From assembly GCF_022846615.1 (NCBI RefSeq), contig NZ_AP025637.1, forward strand, positions 3,869,001-3,933,000: DNA of 64,000 bases. Reading direction: 5' to 3'. Positions 52,525 through 61,809 of the stretch are shown here, piece after piece (positions within the stretch are counted from its first letter, which is position 1; each line of letters begins with the position of its first letter). The position numbers were made by a program, and so were the translations under genes. Origin of the DNA: Roseomonas fluvialis. GTDB lineage: Bacteria; Pseudomonadota; Alphaproteobacteria; Acetobacterales; Acetobacteraceae. The notes beneath the pieces are model-generated. The model saw only the letters and a program-made list of their open reading frames with translations, was not told the origin of the DNA and made no database searches.

Positions 52525-54390
52525 TCAGGCGGCATCGAGTCGCGCCGAGAGGTCGAGCCATTCCTCCTCGAGCAGCGCGACCTGGTGCGCGATCGCGGCG
52601 CGACGCGTGTTCGCCCAGGTGATGTCCTCGGGCTTGAAGCGGGCGTAGGTCTCGGGGTCAGAGAGGCGCTTGGCGATCAGCGCATCCTCGCGCGCGAATT
52701 TCTCGAGCGAGGCCTCGATCTCCTTCACGCGGGCGCGCAGCGGCGCGGTCGCGATGCGCGCATCGGCGCGGTCGCGCCGCGCGCCGGCCTTGGCGGCGCC
52801 GGCTTCGCCGCGCGCGCCGCCGCGTGCGCGGTCCGCCAGCAGCGCGCGGTAGTCGTCGAGGTCGCCATCGAAGGCGGTCACGGTGCCGTCCGCGACCAGC
52901 CACAGCCGGTCCGCCACCAGCTCGACCAGATGCGGGTCGTGGCTGATCAGCACGACCGCGCCGGGGAAGTCAGCCAGCGCCTTCACCAGCGCTTCGCGCG
53001 CATCGATGTCGAGGTGATTGGTCGGTTCGTCGAGAATCAGCAGCTGCGGCGCGTCGCGCGTGGTCAGCGAGAGCAGCAGCCGCGCCTTCTCCCCGCCCGA
53101 CAGCGACGTGATCCGCGTCTCGGCGCGGTCGGCATCGAGGCCGAACCGCGCGAGCTGCGCGCGGCAGGCGGTCTCGGTCGCCTTGGGCAGCGCTGCCTGC
53201 ATGTGGGTCAGCGGCGTGCCGGACAGGTCGAGTTCTTCCGTCTGGTGCTGCGCGAAGTACCCCACGCGCAGCGCGCGGGTGCGGAAATGCGTCCCGCCCT
53301 CTGGCTGCAGCCGCCCGGCAATGAGTTTCGCCAGCGTGGACTTGCCGTTGCCGTTCGACCCCAGCAGCGCGATGCGGTCATCCTGATCGAGGCGCAGGTT
53401 CAACCCGCGCAGGATCGGCGGGCCGCCGTAGCCGACCGCGCAGCCGGTCAAGGACAGGATCGGCGGGGCGAGTTCCTCGGGGGCGGGGAAGGCGAAGCGG
53501 ACGGGGTGGTCCTCGACCAGGGCCTCGACCGCGGGCATGCGTTCCAGCGCCTTGAGGCGCGACTGCGCCTGGCGCGCCTTGCTGGCCTTGTAGCGGAAGC
53601 GGTCCACGAAGGACTGGATATGCGCGCGTTCGGCCGTGATGCGCGCATTGGCGGCGGCCTGCTGCGCCTGGCGTTCGGCGCGCCGGCGCACGAAATCGGC
53701 GAAGTTGCCCTGGTACAGCGTGATCTGCGCACGATCGAGATGCGCGATGGAATCGACGCAGCGTTCCAGCAGGCCGCGGTCGTGGCTGACCACGATGGCC
53801 GCGCCCGAAAAGCGCTGCAGCCAGGATTCCAGCCACATGGTGGCTTCGAGGTCGAGGTGGTTGGTCGGCTCGTCCAGCAGCAGCAGGTCGGGTTCCATGA
53901 ACAGCGCGCGCGCGAGTGCCACGCGCATCCGCCACCCGCCCGAGAATTCGCGGGACGGACGCGCCTGCGCGGCGGCATCGAATCCGAGCCCCGAGAGGAT
54001 GGCGCCCGCGCGTGCCGGCGCGCTGTCGGCGCGGATGGCGATCAGGCGATCGTGGATCTCGGCCAGGCGGGCGGGGTCGGGGTTCGCCTCCGCCTCGGCC
54101 AGCAAGGACGCGCGTTCGGTATCGGCCGCGAGCACGATGTCGAGCAGGCTGTCGTCGCCGCCCGGCGCTTCCTGCGCGACATGGCCCATGCGCGCGCGCT
54201 GCGCCAGGCGGATCTCCCCGCCATCGGGCTGCAGATCCCCGGTGATGGCCCGCAGCAGGGTGGACTTGCCCGCGCCGTTGCGCCCGACCAGACCTACCTT
54301 CCGGCCGGTGTCGATCTGCAGGTTGGCGCCGTCCAGCAACGCGCGCCCGGCGATGCGGATGGTCAGGTCGCGGAGGGCAAGGACGGTCAT
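52525..54390 (-). CDS. ABC-F family ATPase
   Basis: 621 residues with two ATPase domains in one chain and no membrane segments. Walker A GRNGAGKST and GSNGNGKST; signatures FSGGWRMRVALARAL and LSGGEKARLLL; DEPTNHLD in both; the linker (RAERQAQQAAANARITAERAH) and a coiled C-terminal region (ARVKEIEASLEKFAREDALI) fit the Uup/YheS group. ABC-F proteins act on ribosomes, relieving stalls or setting elongation entry. Which subfamily (Uup, EttA, YheS) is not settled here; YheS-like is the best guess. Confidence 0.92.
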   Translation of the reverse strand: MTVLALRDLTIRIAGRALLDGANLQIDTGRKVGLVGRNGAGKSTLLRAITGDLQPDGGEIRLAQRARMGHVAQEAPGGDDSLLDIVLAADTERASLLAEAEANPDPARLAEIHDRLIAIRADSAPARAGAILSGLGFDAAAQARPSREFSGGWRMRVALARALFMEPDLLLLDEPTNHLDLEATMWLESWLQRFSGAAIVVSHDRGLLERCVDSIAHLDRAQITLYQGNFADFVRRRAERQAQQAAANARITAERAHIQSFVDRFRYKASKARQAQSRLKALERMPAVEALVEDHPVRFAFPAPEELAPPILSLTGCAVGYGGPPILRGLNLRLDQDDRIALLGSNGNGKSTLAKLIAGRLQPEGGTHFRTRALRVGYFAQHQTEELDLSGTPLTHMQAALPKATETACRAQLARFGLDADRAETRITSLSGGEKARLLLSLTTRDAPQLLILDEPTNHLDIDAREALVKALADFPGAVVLISHDPHLVELVADRLWLVADGTVTAFDGDLDDYRALLADRARGGARGEAGAAKAGARRDRADARIATAPLRARVKEIEASLEKFAREDALIAKRLSDPETYARFKPEDITWANTRRAAIAHQVALLEEEWLDLSARLDAA

Positions 54391-54517
54391 GGCAGCGGCC
54401 TTCTACCGGCTCGGCCACCGCTTGTCAGGCGCGCGTTGCGCGGGAGGTCAGCGCAACCCCGGGCCCAGCAGGGCGTTGAACGCCAGACGACACGTCACCC
54501 CCCCGGAGGATCGCCCC

Positions 54518-55021
54518 ATGGCCCGCATGAAGACTCTTGACGACCTGTTCCTGCACACGCTCAAGGACATCTACTACGCCGAGCGCCAGATCCTGAAGGC
54601 GCTGCCGAAGATGGCCAAGGCGGCCGAGAGCGAGACGCTGCGTGCGGGTCTGATGGCGCATCGCGAGGAGACGCAGGGGCAAATCGAACGCCTGCAGCAG
54701 GTGTTCGAGGCGCTCGGCAAGCGCGCCCAGGGCGTGACCTGCGAGGCCATCAACGGCCTGATCGAGGAATGCGAGGAGCTGATCGACGACGCGCCGGAAC
54801 CCGGCAGCGTGCGTGACGCAGGCCTGATCGCCTGCGGCCAGGCGGTTGAGCACTACGAGATGGCCCGCTACGGCGCGCTGATCGCCTGGGCGCGCGCGGC
54901 CGGCAAGTCGGACATCGTGGCGCTGCTGGACGCCAACCTGGCCGAGGAGAAGGCGGCCGACAGCACGCTGACCAAGGCGTCGCGCGAGATCAACGCGGCG
55001 GCCATGAAGCAGGCTGCCTGA
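54518..55021 (+). CDS. YciE-like ferritin-fold protein (DUF892)
   Basis: 167 residues, all-helical. [31 protein letters not shown] is the family signature, followed by [35 protein letters not shown] and [18 protein letters not shown]. The E/H spacing (AERQ, HREE, EHYE, EEKAAD) suggests a di-iron centre. YciE/YciF proteins are induced by stress in enterobacteria; the biochemical role is unknown. GGAGGA lies 7 bases before the ATG. Confidence 0.9.
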   Translation: MARMKTLDDLFLHTLKDIYYAERQILKALPKMAKAAESETLRAGLMAHREETQGQIERLQQVFEALGKRAQGVTCEAINGLIEECEELIDDAPEPGSVRDAGLIACGQAVEHYEMARYGALIAWARAAGKSDIVALLDANLAEEKAADSTLTKASREINAAAMKQAA

Positions 55022-55161
55022 CGCGCCGGGGTGCGGGCCGGTCCCGCATCCCGACCGCGGCGGCCGCCGACCGGCGGCCGCGCCAGGGCGGCGGGGGTTG
55101 CGCGCGCCCGCCATCCCTTCTATCGGGCGGCCCGACTCCAGAACCCCCGAGGACAGCCGCC

Positions 55162-55584
55162 ATGGCCATCGAACGCACCTTCTCCATCATTAAGCCTGAC
55201 GCCACGCGGCGGAACCTCACGGGCGCCATCAACGCGATCTTCGAGAAGAACGGCCTGCGCATCATCGCCCAGAAGCGCATCTGGATGAGCCGCGCGCATG
55301 CCAAGAAGTTCTACGAGGTGCACGCCGCCCGCCCGTTCTACAACGACCTGGTGGACTTCATGGTGTCCGGCCCCGTGGTGGTGCAGGTGCTGGAAGGCGA
55401 GAACGCCGTGGCCAAGAACCGCGAGCTGATGGGTGCCACCAACCCCGCCCAGGCGGCCGAGGGCACCATCCGCAAGCTGTTCGCCGAGAGCATCGAGGCG
55501 AATTCCGTGCACGGGTCCGACAGCCCGGAAAACGCGGCGATCGAAATCGCCTACTTCTTCGCCGGCACCGAACTGGTGGACTGA
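55162..55584 (+). CDS. ndk: nucleoside diphosphate kinase
   Basis: 140 residues, complete. [21 protein letters not shown] start, the active-site His H117 in [20 protein letters not shown], and the GATNP loop. It transfers the gamma phosphate between nucleoside triphosphates. A strong hairpin follows 17 bases after the stop. Confidence 0.97.
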   Translation: MAIERTFSIIKPDATRRNLTGAINAIFEKNGLRIIAQKRIWMSRAHAKKFYEVHAARPFYNDLVDFMVSGPVVVQVLEGENAVAKNRELMGATNPAQAAEGTIRKLFAESIEANSVHGSDSPENAAIEIAYFFAGTELVD

Positions 55585-55601
55585 CCGGGCCGTCGCCCGA
55601 C

Positions 55602-55631
55602 ACCGAAAGTCGCCGCAGGGCGACTTTCGGT
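55602..55631. terminator. bidirectional terminator hairpin after ndk
   Basis: ACCGAAAGTCGCC (55602-55614), loop GCAG, GGCGACTTTCGGT (55619-55631): a perfect 13-bp stem. It lies between convergent ndk and the small OB-fold gene. There is no T-tract on either side, so it may be a transcript-end stabiliser rather than an intrinsic terminator. Confidence 0.75.
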
Positions 55632-55639
55632 ACAGGTGC

Positions 55640-55876
55640 TCAGTCCGCTAGGCCGAGCACCACCGGATAGGCCGGGTCGCCATTCTCGAAGGCGACCCAG
55701 ACCGCGCCGCCGACGCTGCCACCCCCACCGCCGCCGCCCCCGAAGGCCCGGCAGACCGGCGCCCAGACGCTGCCGGACCCCGCCAGCGCGGGCAGTTGCA
55801 CCTGGACGCGACCGCCGCCCGACGGGTCGCCGCCGCCGGTGATGGTGCCGCGCAGAATTCCGTTGATGATGGCCAT
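55640..55876 (-). CDS. stand-alone phage-spike OB-fold protein (gpV/VgrG-like)
   Basis: 78 residues: GILRGTITGGGDPSGGGRVQVQLPALAG, SVWAPVCRAF, a poly-Gly stretch, then VGGAVWVAFENGDPAYPVVLGLAD. The pattern DPxxxGRVQVQLP ... W(A)P ... GD.VWVAFE.GDP..PVVLG is that of the OB domain of phage baseplate protein gpV / VgrG. The usual N- and C-terminal spike parts are absent and no phage or type VI genes surround it. ATG at 55876. It could be a remnant of a contractile system or a domesticated small protein. Confidence 0.75.
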   Translation of the reverse strand: MAIINGILRGTITGGGDPSGGGRVQVQLPALAGSGSVWAPVCRAFGGGGGGGGSVGGAVWVAFENGDPAYPVVLGLAD

Positions 55877-56029
55877 CGCTGACTGCCTCCGGAGCGCGGG
55901 CCGCTTGCCCGCGATCTCACCACAGCACCCCTGGCATGGCGCCGCCATGATCCCGATCACGCCGCCGGCGCTGACGACCCGTTAACGCTGCCCGGTGCCT
56001 GATGCGGGGCCTGGAGACGGAGGAACGGC

Positions 56030-56821
56030 ATGGACGGCACCCTGCCCGCGGCGACGACGCAGCGGTCGACCCTGCAGGACCTTGGGGAGGCGCTAGCCGA
56101 AGCGCTGGCGGCCGGCGGGGCTGGCCTGCGGCTTGACCTGCAGCCGATCTGCGCGGCCGCCACGCTGGACCCGGTCGGCTACGAGGGGCTGTTGCGCTGG
56201 GAACACCCGGAACTCGGCCCGATTTCGCCACGCGAGACGCTGGCCGCCGCCGATGCGGTGGGCCGCGGCGTGGCGCTCGATGCCTGGGTGCTGGTGCAGG
56301 GCTTCCGCATGCGCGCCGGCTGGCCGCGCTCCGGGCCGTATCTCGCGCTCAACGTTTCGGTCAGCGGCATCGTGAGCGGCCATGCCGCCCCCATGGTGAA
56401 GGCCGCGATCGAGGCGACCGGCGTCGACCCCCGCGGCCTGTCGCTCGAATTGCCCGAGGCCGCGGTGACGCGGGACCTGGTGGCGGCGCGGGGCGTGGCC
56501 GCATCGCTGCGCGATCTCGGTATCAGTATCGCGCTGGATGATTTCGGCGGCACGCATGGCTCCGCGCGGGTGCTGCGCGACATTCCCTTTGCCGCCGTGA
56601 AGCTCGACCCCGCGCTGACCGCGGGGGTCGAGCACCAGGATGCCGGTGCCGAGCGATCCCGCGCGCTGGTCGCCGCGGTGGTCGAGATGGCGCATGCGCT
56701 GGGCGCGGTCACGGTGGCCGAGGCGGTGGAGACCGCTGGCCAGATGCGCGCGCTGCGGGATGCGCGCTGTGATGCGCTGCAGGGCTGGCTGCTGGGCCGC
56801 CCGGGCGCCTTCCAGCCCTGA
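56030..56821 (+). CDS. EAL-domain protein (putative c-di-GMP phosphodiesterase)
   Basis: 263 residues consisting of a lone EAL domain. The signature is EGLLRW instead of EALLRW, but the other catalytic positions are in place: LNVS (Asn), SLELPE (Glu), ALDDFGG (two Asp), AVKLDPAL (Lys), VAEAVET (Glu) and QGWLLGRP (Gln). The loop-6 DDFGTG motif is altered to DDFGGTHG. It may be an active phosphodiesterase or a binding-only variant. No sensor domain is attached; the ~100 residues before EGL are short and Ala-rich. Isolated gene. Confidence 0.87.
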   Translation: MDGTLPAATTQRSTLQDLGEALAEALAAGGAGLRLDLQPICAAATLDPVGYEGLLRWEHPELGPISPRETLAAADAVGRGVALDAWVLVQGFRMRAGWPRSGPYLALNVSVSGIVSGHAAPMVKAAIEATGVDPRGLSLELPEAAVTRDLVAARGVAASLRDLGISIALDDFGGTHGSARVLRDIPFAAVKLDPALTAGVEHQDAGAERSRALVAAVVEMAHALGAVTVAEAVETAGQMRALRDARCDALQGWLLGRPGAFQP

Positions 56822-57041
56822 CGATCGGCGCGAGCGGCTTGGAACCATCGGCCGGTCATCGCGCCGCGGCGTGACCGTGGCCAGCGCCCCGATCGCCGTC
56901 GGGTTTCAGGAGAACTGGTGAAGCGTCGGCCCGGGCCGTGGTCCGGCTCCCGATTCCCGGCCGCAAATGCAGCCACGCGAGTGGCCGTGCGGTCCGATCC
57001 CGGCCGTCGAATGTCGCAGCAAAGCGCCGTTCAGGGTGCGG

Positions 57042-57197
57042 TCAGCCCCAGAGCAGGTAGACCAGCACCAGGATCGCCACCACAACGCCGGTGCCCCAGG
57101 TCATGAAGGTGGTGAAGCCGGCCCATTCGCGCTGGCGCTCCGCCAGGATGTCGGCGGGCTTCACTTCGACGAAGTCATAGGTCTGCTGTTCGGCCAC
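57042..57197 (-). CDS. aa3-type cytochrome c oxidase subunit IV
   Basis: 51 residues from a GTG start at 57197 with GGGGAT just upstream. Short polar N-terminus (VAEQQTYDFVEVKPADILAE), REWAGFTTFMTWGTG and one TM helix (VVVAILVLVYLLWG). Size and pattern match the small single-helix subunit IV of alphaproteobacterial aa3 oxidases. The other oxidase genes are not in the window. Its non-ATG start and small size make it easy to miss. It lies 30 bases downstream of purN on the same strand. Confidence 0.85.
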   Translation of the reverse strand: MAEQQTYDFVEVKPADILAERQREWAGFTTFMTWGTGVVVAILVLVYLLWG

Positions 57198-57226
57198 GGA
57201 CTGATCCCCAACACCGCAATGTCACG

Positions 57227-57904
57227 TCAGCCTTTAGAAAGCCCCGGCGCTGCGGGCAAGGGGTTCGCGAGGCAACCCTGTGCGCCCACCACGCCGTCGA
57301 CCCGCGCCACGCCGCCCGCCACCGCGACGCGCCCCGCCGCCAGCCAGGCCAGCGCCGCCGGGTACAGGCGGTGTTCTTCCGCCAGGACGCGCGCGGCCAG
57401 GGTGGCTTCGTCGTCCCCCGGCAGCACCGGCACGGCGGCCTGGGCCAGGATCGGGCCTTCATCCACGCCGGCGCTGACCAGGTGCACCGTGCAGCCGTGC
57501 AACCTCACGCCGGCGGCCAGCGCGCGGGCATGGGTGTCGAGCCCCGGAAAGGCCGGCAGCAAGGACGGGTGGATGTTGATCATCCGCCCGTCCCACCGCG
57601 CCACGAAGCCTTCGGTCAGCACGCGCATGAAGCCGGCGAGCGCGAGGATGCCGATGTCGTGGCGGTCGAGCACGGCCTGCATCGCTGCCTCGAACCCCGC
57701 GCGGTCGCGGCCGAAGGCGCGGCTTTCGACCACGGCGGTCGGCACGCCCCGGGCGGCGGCGGTGGCGAGCCCGGCCGCATCCGCGCGGTTCGACAGCACC
57801 AGAGCGATCTCGGCCGGGTAGGCGGGAGCCGCGGCGGCGGCCAGCAGCGCGGCCATGTTCGACCCGCGGCCGGAGATCAGCGCAGCGACGCGGGTGCGGG
57901 TCAT
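57227..57904 (-). CDS. purN: phosphoribosylglycinamide formyltransferase
   Basis: 225 residues. GART motifs: VAALISGRGSNMAALLAA at the N-terminus (folate/GAR loop), the catalytic Asn/His pair in MINIHPSLLPAFPGLDTH, and the Asp in GVDEGPILAQAAVPV. It transfers a formyl group from 10-formyl-THF in purine synthesis. The ATG at 57904 starts the conserved domain; upstream the frame stays open through a tandem repeat but is not conserved sequence. purM is 250 bases upstream. Confidence 0.95.
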   Translation of the reverse strand: MTRTRVAALISGRGSNMAALLAAAAAPAYPAEIALVLSNRADAAGLATAAARGVPTAVVESRAFGRDRAGFEAAMQAVLDRHDIGILALAGFMRVLTEGFVARWDGRMINIHPSLLPAFPGLDTHARALAAGVRLHGCTVHLVSAGVDEGPILAQAAVPVLPGDDEATLAARVLAEEHRLYPAALAWLAAGRVAVAGGVARVDGVVGAQGCLANPLPAAPGLSKG

Positions 57905-57913
57905 GCGTGTCGC

Positions 57914-57985
57914 CGCGGAGCGGCGCGGAGGAAAAGCCGCGGAGCGGCGCGGAGGAAAAATCGCGGAGCGGCGCGGAGGAAGGCG
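57914..57985. repeat. three tandem copies of a 24-bp unit upstream of purN
   Basis: CGCGGAGCGGCGCGGAGGAAAA-NN repeated at 57914, 57938 and 57962 with only the last two bases of each unit changing. It sits directly before the purN start in the 250-base purM-purN gap. The unit has no stem of note. It could be a leader element or simple expansion. Confidence 0.85.
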
Positions 57986-58154
57986 CACGCGGGGGAGCGG
58001 GTGGGTCGCCGGGCGACGCGGAGAAGGCGTCGCGACGCCACGCGAACGGGCCGTCGCCACGCGGCGCGGACCAGGCGCGGATCGGCGGCGCGTAACCGCT
58101 GCGGCAACGCTGTTTGCATGCGCTGCCGCACGCCAGCGCCGGCAGCGCGCCGTA

Positions 58155-59231
58155 TCATGCCGGCCAGCCGGCCCGCAGCCCGTCGATGCGCACCGCGGCG
58201 GCGCCGTCGCCGGCCTCGATCACCCCGATCCGCCGCACCGCCTCGCCCTGGGCTTCCAGCAGCTTCGTCGCGCCCTCGGCATCCTGCGCCGCAACAACCA
58301 CGCACATGCCGATCCCGCAGTTGAAGACGCGCAGCATTTCCTCGGCCGCGACCTGGCCCGTGCGCGCGAGCCAGGCGAAGACCGGCGGCGGCGTCCAGGC
58401 GGTGGCGTCCAGGACGGCCAGCGTGCCTTCGGGCAGCACGCGCGGCAGGTTGCCCGGCAGGCCGCCGCCGGTGATGTGCGCGGCGGCTTTGACCAGCCCG
58501 GCGCGATGCAGGGCCAGCAGCGGCTTCACGTAGATGCGCGTGGGTTCCAGCAGCGCCTGGCCCAGCGTGCGCCCGGCCGCGAAAGGTGCGGGGGAACCAA
58601 GCCCCGCATTGCCGCGCTCCAGGATACGCCGCACCAGCGAGAAGCCGTTCGAATGCACGCCGGACGCCATCAGCCCCAGCACCACGTCGCCCGGCCCGAC
58701 ATCGGGCTTCGGCAGCAGCGCGCCGCGCTCCGCCGCCCCCACCGAGAAGCCGGCCAGGTCGTAGTCGCCCTTCGCGTACATGCCCGGCATCTCGGCGGTC
58801 TCGCCGCCTACCAGGGCACAGCCGGCGATCCGGCAGCCCTCGGCGATGCCGGCCACCACCTGCTTGGCGGACGCGACGTCCAGCGCGCCGGTCGCGAAGT
58901 AGTCGAGGAAGAACAGCGGCTCCGCGCCCTGCACCACCAGGTCGTTCACGCACATCGCCACCAGGTCGATGCCGACCGTGGCGTGCAGCCCGGCATCGAT
59001 GGCGACGCGCAGCTTGGTGCCCACGCCATCCGTGCTGCTGACCAGCACCGGGTCGGTGAAGCCGGCCGCCTTCAGGTCGAACAGCGCGCCGAAGCCGCCG
59101 AGGCCCCCCATGGTGCCCGGCCGGTCGGTGGATTTCGCCAGCGGCTTGATGGCATCGACCAGCGCGTCGCCGGCCTCGATGTCGACGCCCGCGGCACGGT
59201 AGGTCAGCGGGGCGGACGGGGAACTGGTCAG
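58155..59231 (-). CDS. purM: phosphoribosylformylglycinamidine cyclo-ligase
   Basis: About 358 residues. [83 protein letters not shown] and [15 protein letters not shown] are AIR-synthetase motifs. The likely start is a CTG at 59231 that follows GGAGG by 5 bases; no ATG, GTG or TTG lies in frame there. The next in-frame ATG (59327) would overlap the divergent DUF2066 gene and add non-conserved sequence. The exact start therefore remains uncertain. Purine synthesis, cytoplasm. Confidence 0.93.
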   Translation of the reverse strand: MTSSPSAPLTYRAAGVDIEAGDALVDAIKPLAKSTDRPGTMGGLGGFGALFDLKAAGFTDPVLVSSTDGVGTKLRVAIDAGLHATVGIDLVAMCVNDLVVQGAEPLFFLDYFATGALDVASAKQVVAGIAEGCRIAGCALVGGETAEMPGMYAKGDYDLAGFSVGAAERGALLPKPDVGPGDVVLGLMASGVHSNGFSLVRRILERGNAGLGSPAPFAAGRTLGQALLEPTRIYVKPLLALHRAGLVKAAAHITGGGLPGNLPRVLPEGTLAVLDATAWTPPPVFAWLARTGQVAAEEMLRVFNCGIGMCVVVAAQDAEGATKLLEAQGEAVRRIGVIEAGDGAAAVRIDGLRAGWPA

Positions 59232-59313
59232 GGCGGCCTCCGATCGGGTATTGGCTTGCCGGATGCGGCGCCACGGCGCTGCGCGGCGGCCCCCGGCCGC
59301 CCATCGATGAGGA

Positions 59314-60048
59314 ATGGGGAAGCTCATGGCGGTCAGGTCCCGCTTCACGCGGGCGCGCGGAAAGAACCATGCGGCGGCAATCCTCGCAACCGTCATGCTG
59401 GCGCTGGCCGCCCCTGCCGCCCCGCGCGCGCAGGAGGCCGCGGCCGTGGCCTATACCCAGCGCGGCGTGCCCGCCGAGGCCACCGCCGAGAACGGCGTGA
59501 TCGCCCGCGAACGCGCCTTCACCGCCGGGCGCCGCGCCGCCTGGGATCGGATCGCCACCGCCGCCGGCGTGACGCGGTCGCTGTCGGACCAGCAGATCGA
59601 ATCGATGGTGAACTCGATCATCATCGAGGAGGAACGCACCTCCCCCACCCGCTACACCGGGCGGATCACGGTCAACTTCAACCCGGGGCGCGTGCGCGCC
59701 ATCACCGGCAGCGCCGCGACGGCCGAGGGCACCACGCCGGCCGTGCCCGGCGCCCCCGGCGACCCGCCGCCGCGCCCTGTCGCCTCTACGCCCGCCGCCG
59801 CGACGGTCGAGGCGGTGGCCCAGTACGGTTCGCTGAACGAATGGCTCGAGATCCGCCGCCGCCTGGTCGCGAATACGGCGCGGATGGAGGTGGTCGCGAT
59901 CTCGACCGACCGGGCGCGGCTGCGCCTTGGGCTGCGCGCCCCCCCGGCGGTGGCGGCCGAGGAACTGGCCCGCCAGGGCCTGGCGATGGTCCCCGGGTCC
60001 GGGGCGCCGGGCGATGCCTGGCGCGTGGGCCTTGCAGGACGGTCCTGA
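59314..60048 (+). CDS. DUF2066-containing periplasmic protein
   Basis: 244 residues from ATG 59314 (a second ATG at 59326 is equally possible). Signal peptide with cleavage near [41 protein letters not shown] and [26 protein letters not shown] match DUF2066, followed by a Pro-rich linker and a C-terminal [12 protein letters not shown] segment. Function unknown; in Alphaproteobacteria it commonly precedes the CDP-alcohol transferase/AI-2E/HdaA run divergent from purM, as here. Confidence 0.85.
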   Translation: MGKLMAVRSRFTRARGKNHAAAILATVMLALAAPAAPRAQEAAAVAYTQRGVPAEATAENGVIARERAFTAGRRAAWDRIATAAGVTRSLSDQQIESMVNSIIIEEERTSPTRYTGRITVNFNPGRVRAITGSAATAEGTTPAVPGAPGDPPPRPVASTPAAATVEAVAQYGSLNEWLEIRRRLVANTARMEVVAISTDRARLRLGLRAPPAVAAEELARQGLAMVPGSGAPGDAWRVGLAGRS

Positions 60049-60640
60049 CCGCAACCCCGTCCCTTCGGGGCAGGACCCGGCGGGGAATGGCGCCGGGCTG
60101 TTCACCGTGCCCAACCTCATCACGCTCGCACGGCTGTGCGCGGTGCCGGCGGCGGTCTGGCTGATGTTGCGCCACCGGCTTGACCTCGCGTTCCTGGTTT
60201 TCGTGGGGGCCGGCGTCTCGGATGCGGTGGATGGCTGGCTGGCGCGGGTTTGGAACCAGCGCTCCGCCCTCGGCGCGCTGCTCGACCCGATCGCGGACAA
60301 GGCGCTGCTGGTGTCGGTCTATGTCACGCTGGCGGCGATCGGCGTGCTGCCGGATTGGCTCGCGATCCTCGTGGTGTTCCGCGACGTGCTCATCGTGGGC
60401 GGGGTGGTGGCGCTGTGGATGCTGGGGGTGCGGGCGCGCATCCGCCCGCTGATGGTCAGCAAGGCGAATACCGCCGCGCAGATCGCGCTCGCGGCGCTGG
60501 CGCTGCTGCTGGCGGGGTTCGGGCTGGCCGCGCCGCTGCTGCTCGATGCGATGATCCTGGTGGTGGCGCTGACCACGCTCGGCTCCGGCGCGGCCTATGT
60601 AATCCAGGCCGCACGCTTGACCGCGGGCGGCGGCGCGTGA
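60014..60640 (+). CDS. CDP-alcohol phosphatidyltransferase family protein
   Basis: 208 residues from an ATG overlapping the DUF2066 end; a shorter GTG start at VPNLITLARL is possible. The CDP-alcohol signature D-x2-D-G-x2-A-R-x8-G-x3-D-x3-D is complete in SDAVDGWLARVWNQRSALGA followed by LLDPIADK. Five or six membrane helices. Related to phosphatidylglycerophosphate or cardiolipin synthases; the acceptor alcohol is not determined. The stop overlaps the next GTG (GTGA). Confidence 0.9.
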   Translation: MPGAWALQDGPDRNPVPSGQDPAGNGAGLFTVPNLITLARLCAVPAAVWLMLRHRLDLAFLVFVGAGVSDAVDGWLARVWNQRSALGALLDPIADKALLVSVYVTLAAIGVLPDWLAILVVFRDVLIVGGVVALWMLGVRARIRPLMVSKANTAAQIALAALALLLAGFGLAAPLLLDAMILVVALTTLGSGAAYVIQAARLTAGGGA

Positions 60641-61803
60641 ACGACACCCCGCCACGGCTGCCGGCCCCGCCGCCGCGACCGGGCGCGGCGCCGGCCTCGC
60701 GCTTCCCGCCGCCAGCCGCGCCGCGCACCGCCACCAAGGCGCAGCGCACCGGGCTGCTGGTCGGGCTGGGGGCGGCGCTGCTGTTCTGCCTGTGGCTGTT
60801 CCAGGGCATCCTGACGCCCTTCGTGCTGGCCGCGGTGATCGCGTATTTCCTCGACCCGCTGGCGACGCGGCTGACGCGCATCGGGATCCGCCGGTCGCTC
60901 GGCGCGTTTTCGCTGATCTTCCTGCTGATGGCGGTCGGGCTGGCCGCGATGCTGCTGCTCTATCCGCTCATTCTCGCGCAGATCGGCATCCTGGTGCAGC
61001 GGCTGCCGACCTATGTGGCGGGCCTGGGCACGCTGCTGCGCGACGGGCTGCTGCGGCTGGAGGAAGCGCTCGGGCCCGACATGATGGACCAGCGCCTGCG
61101 CGACATGGCGGTGAACCAGGCGGGGTCGATGCTGTCCTGGATCGTGACCGCGGCCACGCGGCTGATCGGCGGCGGCTTCGCGCTGTTCCAGGTGTTCACG
61201 CTGGTGGTGGTGGTGCCGGTGGTGGCCTTCTACCTCCTGCGCGACTGGCCGGTGATGCTAGGGCGCGTGGAATCCTGGCTGCCGCGCAAGAATGCCGCCG
61301 TGATGCGGCAATTGGCGCGGGACACCGACCGCGTGCTTTCGGCCTGGCTGCGCGGGCAGTTGCTGTGCTGCGCCGCGCTCGGCGTGTTCTATGCCGTGGC
61401 GCTGCAGCTGGTGGGGCTGGAACTGGGCCTGACGATCGGGCTGATGGCGGGCATCCTGACCTTCATCCCCTATGTCGGGTCGCTGACCGGCTTCGCCTCG
61501 GCCGTGCTGCTGGCGATGGGCCAGTTCGGCACCTGGAACGAGGTGATGATGGTGGTCGCGATCTTCATCGTCGGCCAGACCATCGAGGGCTACGTGATCT
61601 ACCCCTACCTGCTCGGCGACCGGGTGGAGTTGCACGCGGTGTGGGTGATCTTCGCGCTGTTCGCCGGCGGCGTGGCCTTCGGCTTCCTGGGTGTGCTGCT
61701 GGCGGTGCCGATGGCGGCCGCGCTGGGTGTGGTGGCGCGCTACTGGCTGCGGCGGTATCTCGAGAGCCCGCTCTATCTCGACCCGCCGCGGACGGGGATG
61801 TAG
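60637..61803 (+). CDS. AI-2E family transporter
   Basis: 388 residues from a GTG overlapping the preceding TGA. A Pro-rich cytoplasmic N-terminus is followed by 7-8 membrane segments, with FQGILTPFVLAAVIAYFLDPLA near the start, LTIGLMAGILTFIPYVGSLTGF and a Gly-rich C-terminal helix (FGFLGVLLAVPMAAALGV). PF01594 family members export diverse small molecules; the autoinducer-2 name is historical. hdaA starts 6 bases after its stop. Confidence 0.9.
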   Translation: MNDTPPRLPAPPPRPGAAPASRFPPPAAPRTATKAQRTGLLVGLGAALLFCLWLFQGILTPFVLAAVIAYFLDPLATRLTRIGIRRSLGAFSLIFLLMAVGLAAMLLLYPLILAQIGILVQRLPTYVAGLGTLLRDGLLRLEEALGPDMMDQRLRDMAVNQAGSMLSWIVTAATRLIGGGFALFQVFTLVVVVPVVAFYLLRDWPVMLGRVESWLPRKNAAVMRQLARDTDRVLSAWLRGQLLCCAALGVFYAVALQLVGLELGLTIGLMAGILTFIPYVGSLTGFASAVLLAMGQFGTWNEVMMVVAIFIVGQTIEGYVIYPYLLGDRVELHAVWVIFALFAGGVAFGFLGVLLAVPMAAALGVVARYWLRRYLESPLYLDPPRTGM

Positions 61804-61809
61804 CGCGCC

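Noticed and set aside
56918..57106. Plus-strand ORF with a good ribosome site after the EAL gene
   Set aside because: It overlaps the oxidase subunit IV gene on the other strand and encodes Arg/Pro/Ser-rich low-complexity sequence.
57914..57985. Tandem repeats considered as a CRISPR array
   Set aside because: Units are contiguous with no spacers and there are no cas genes.
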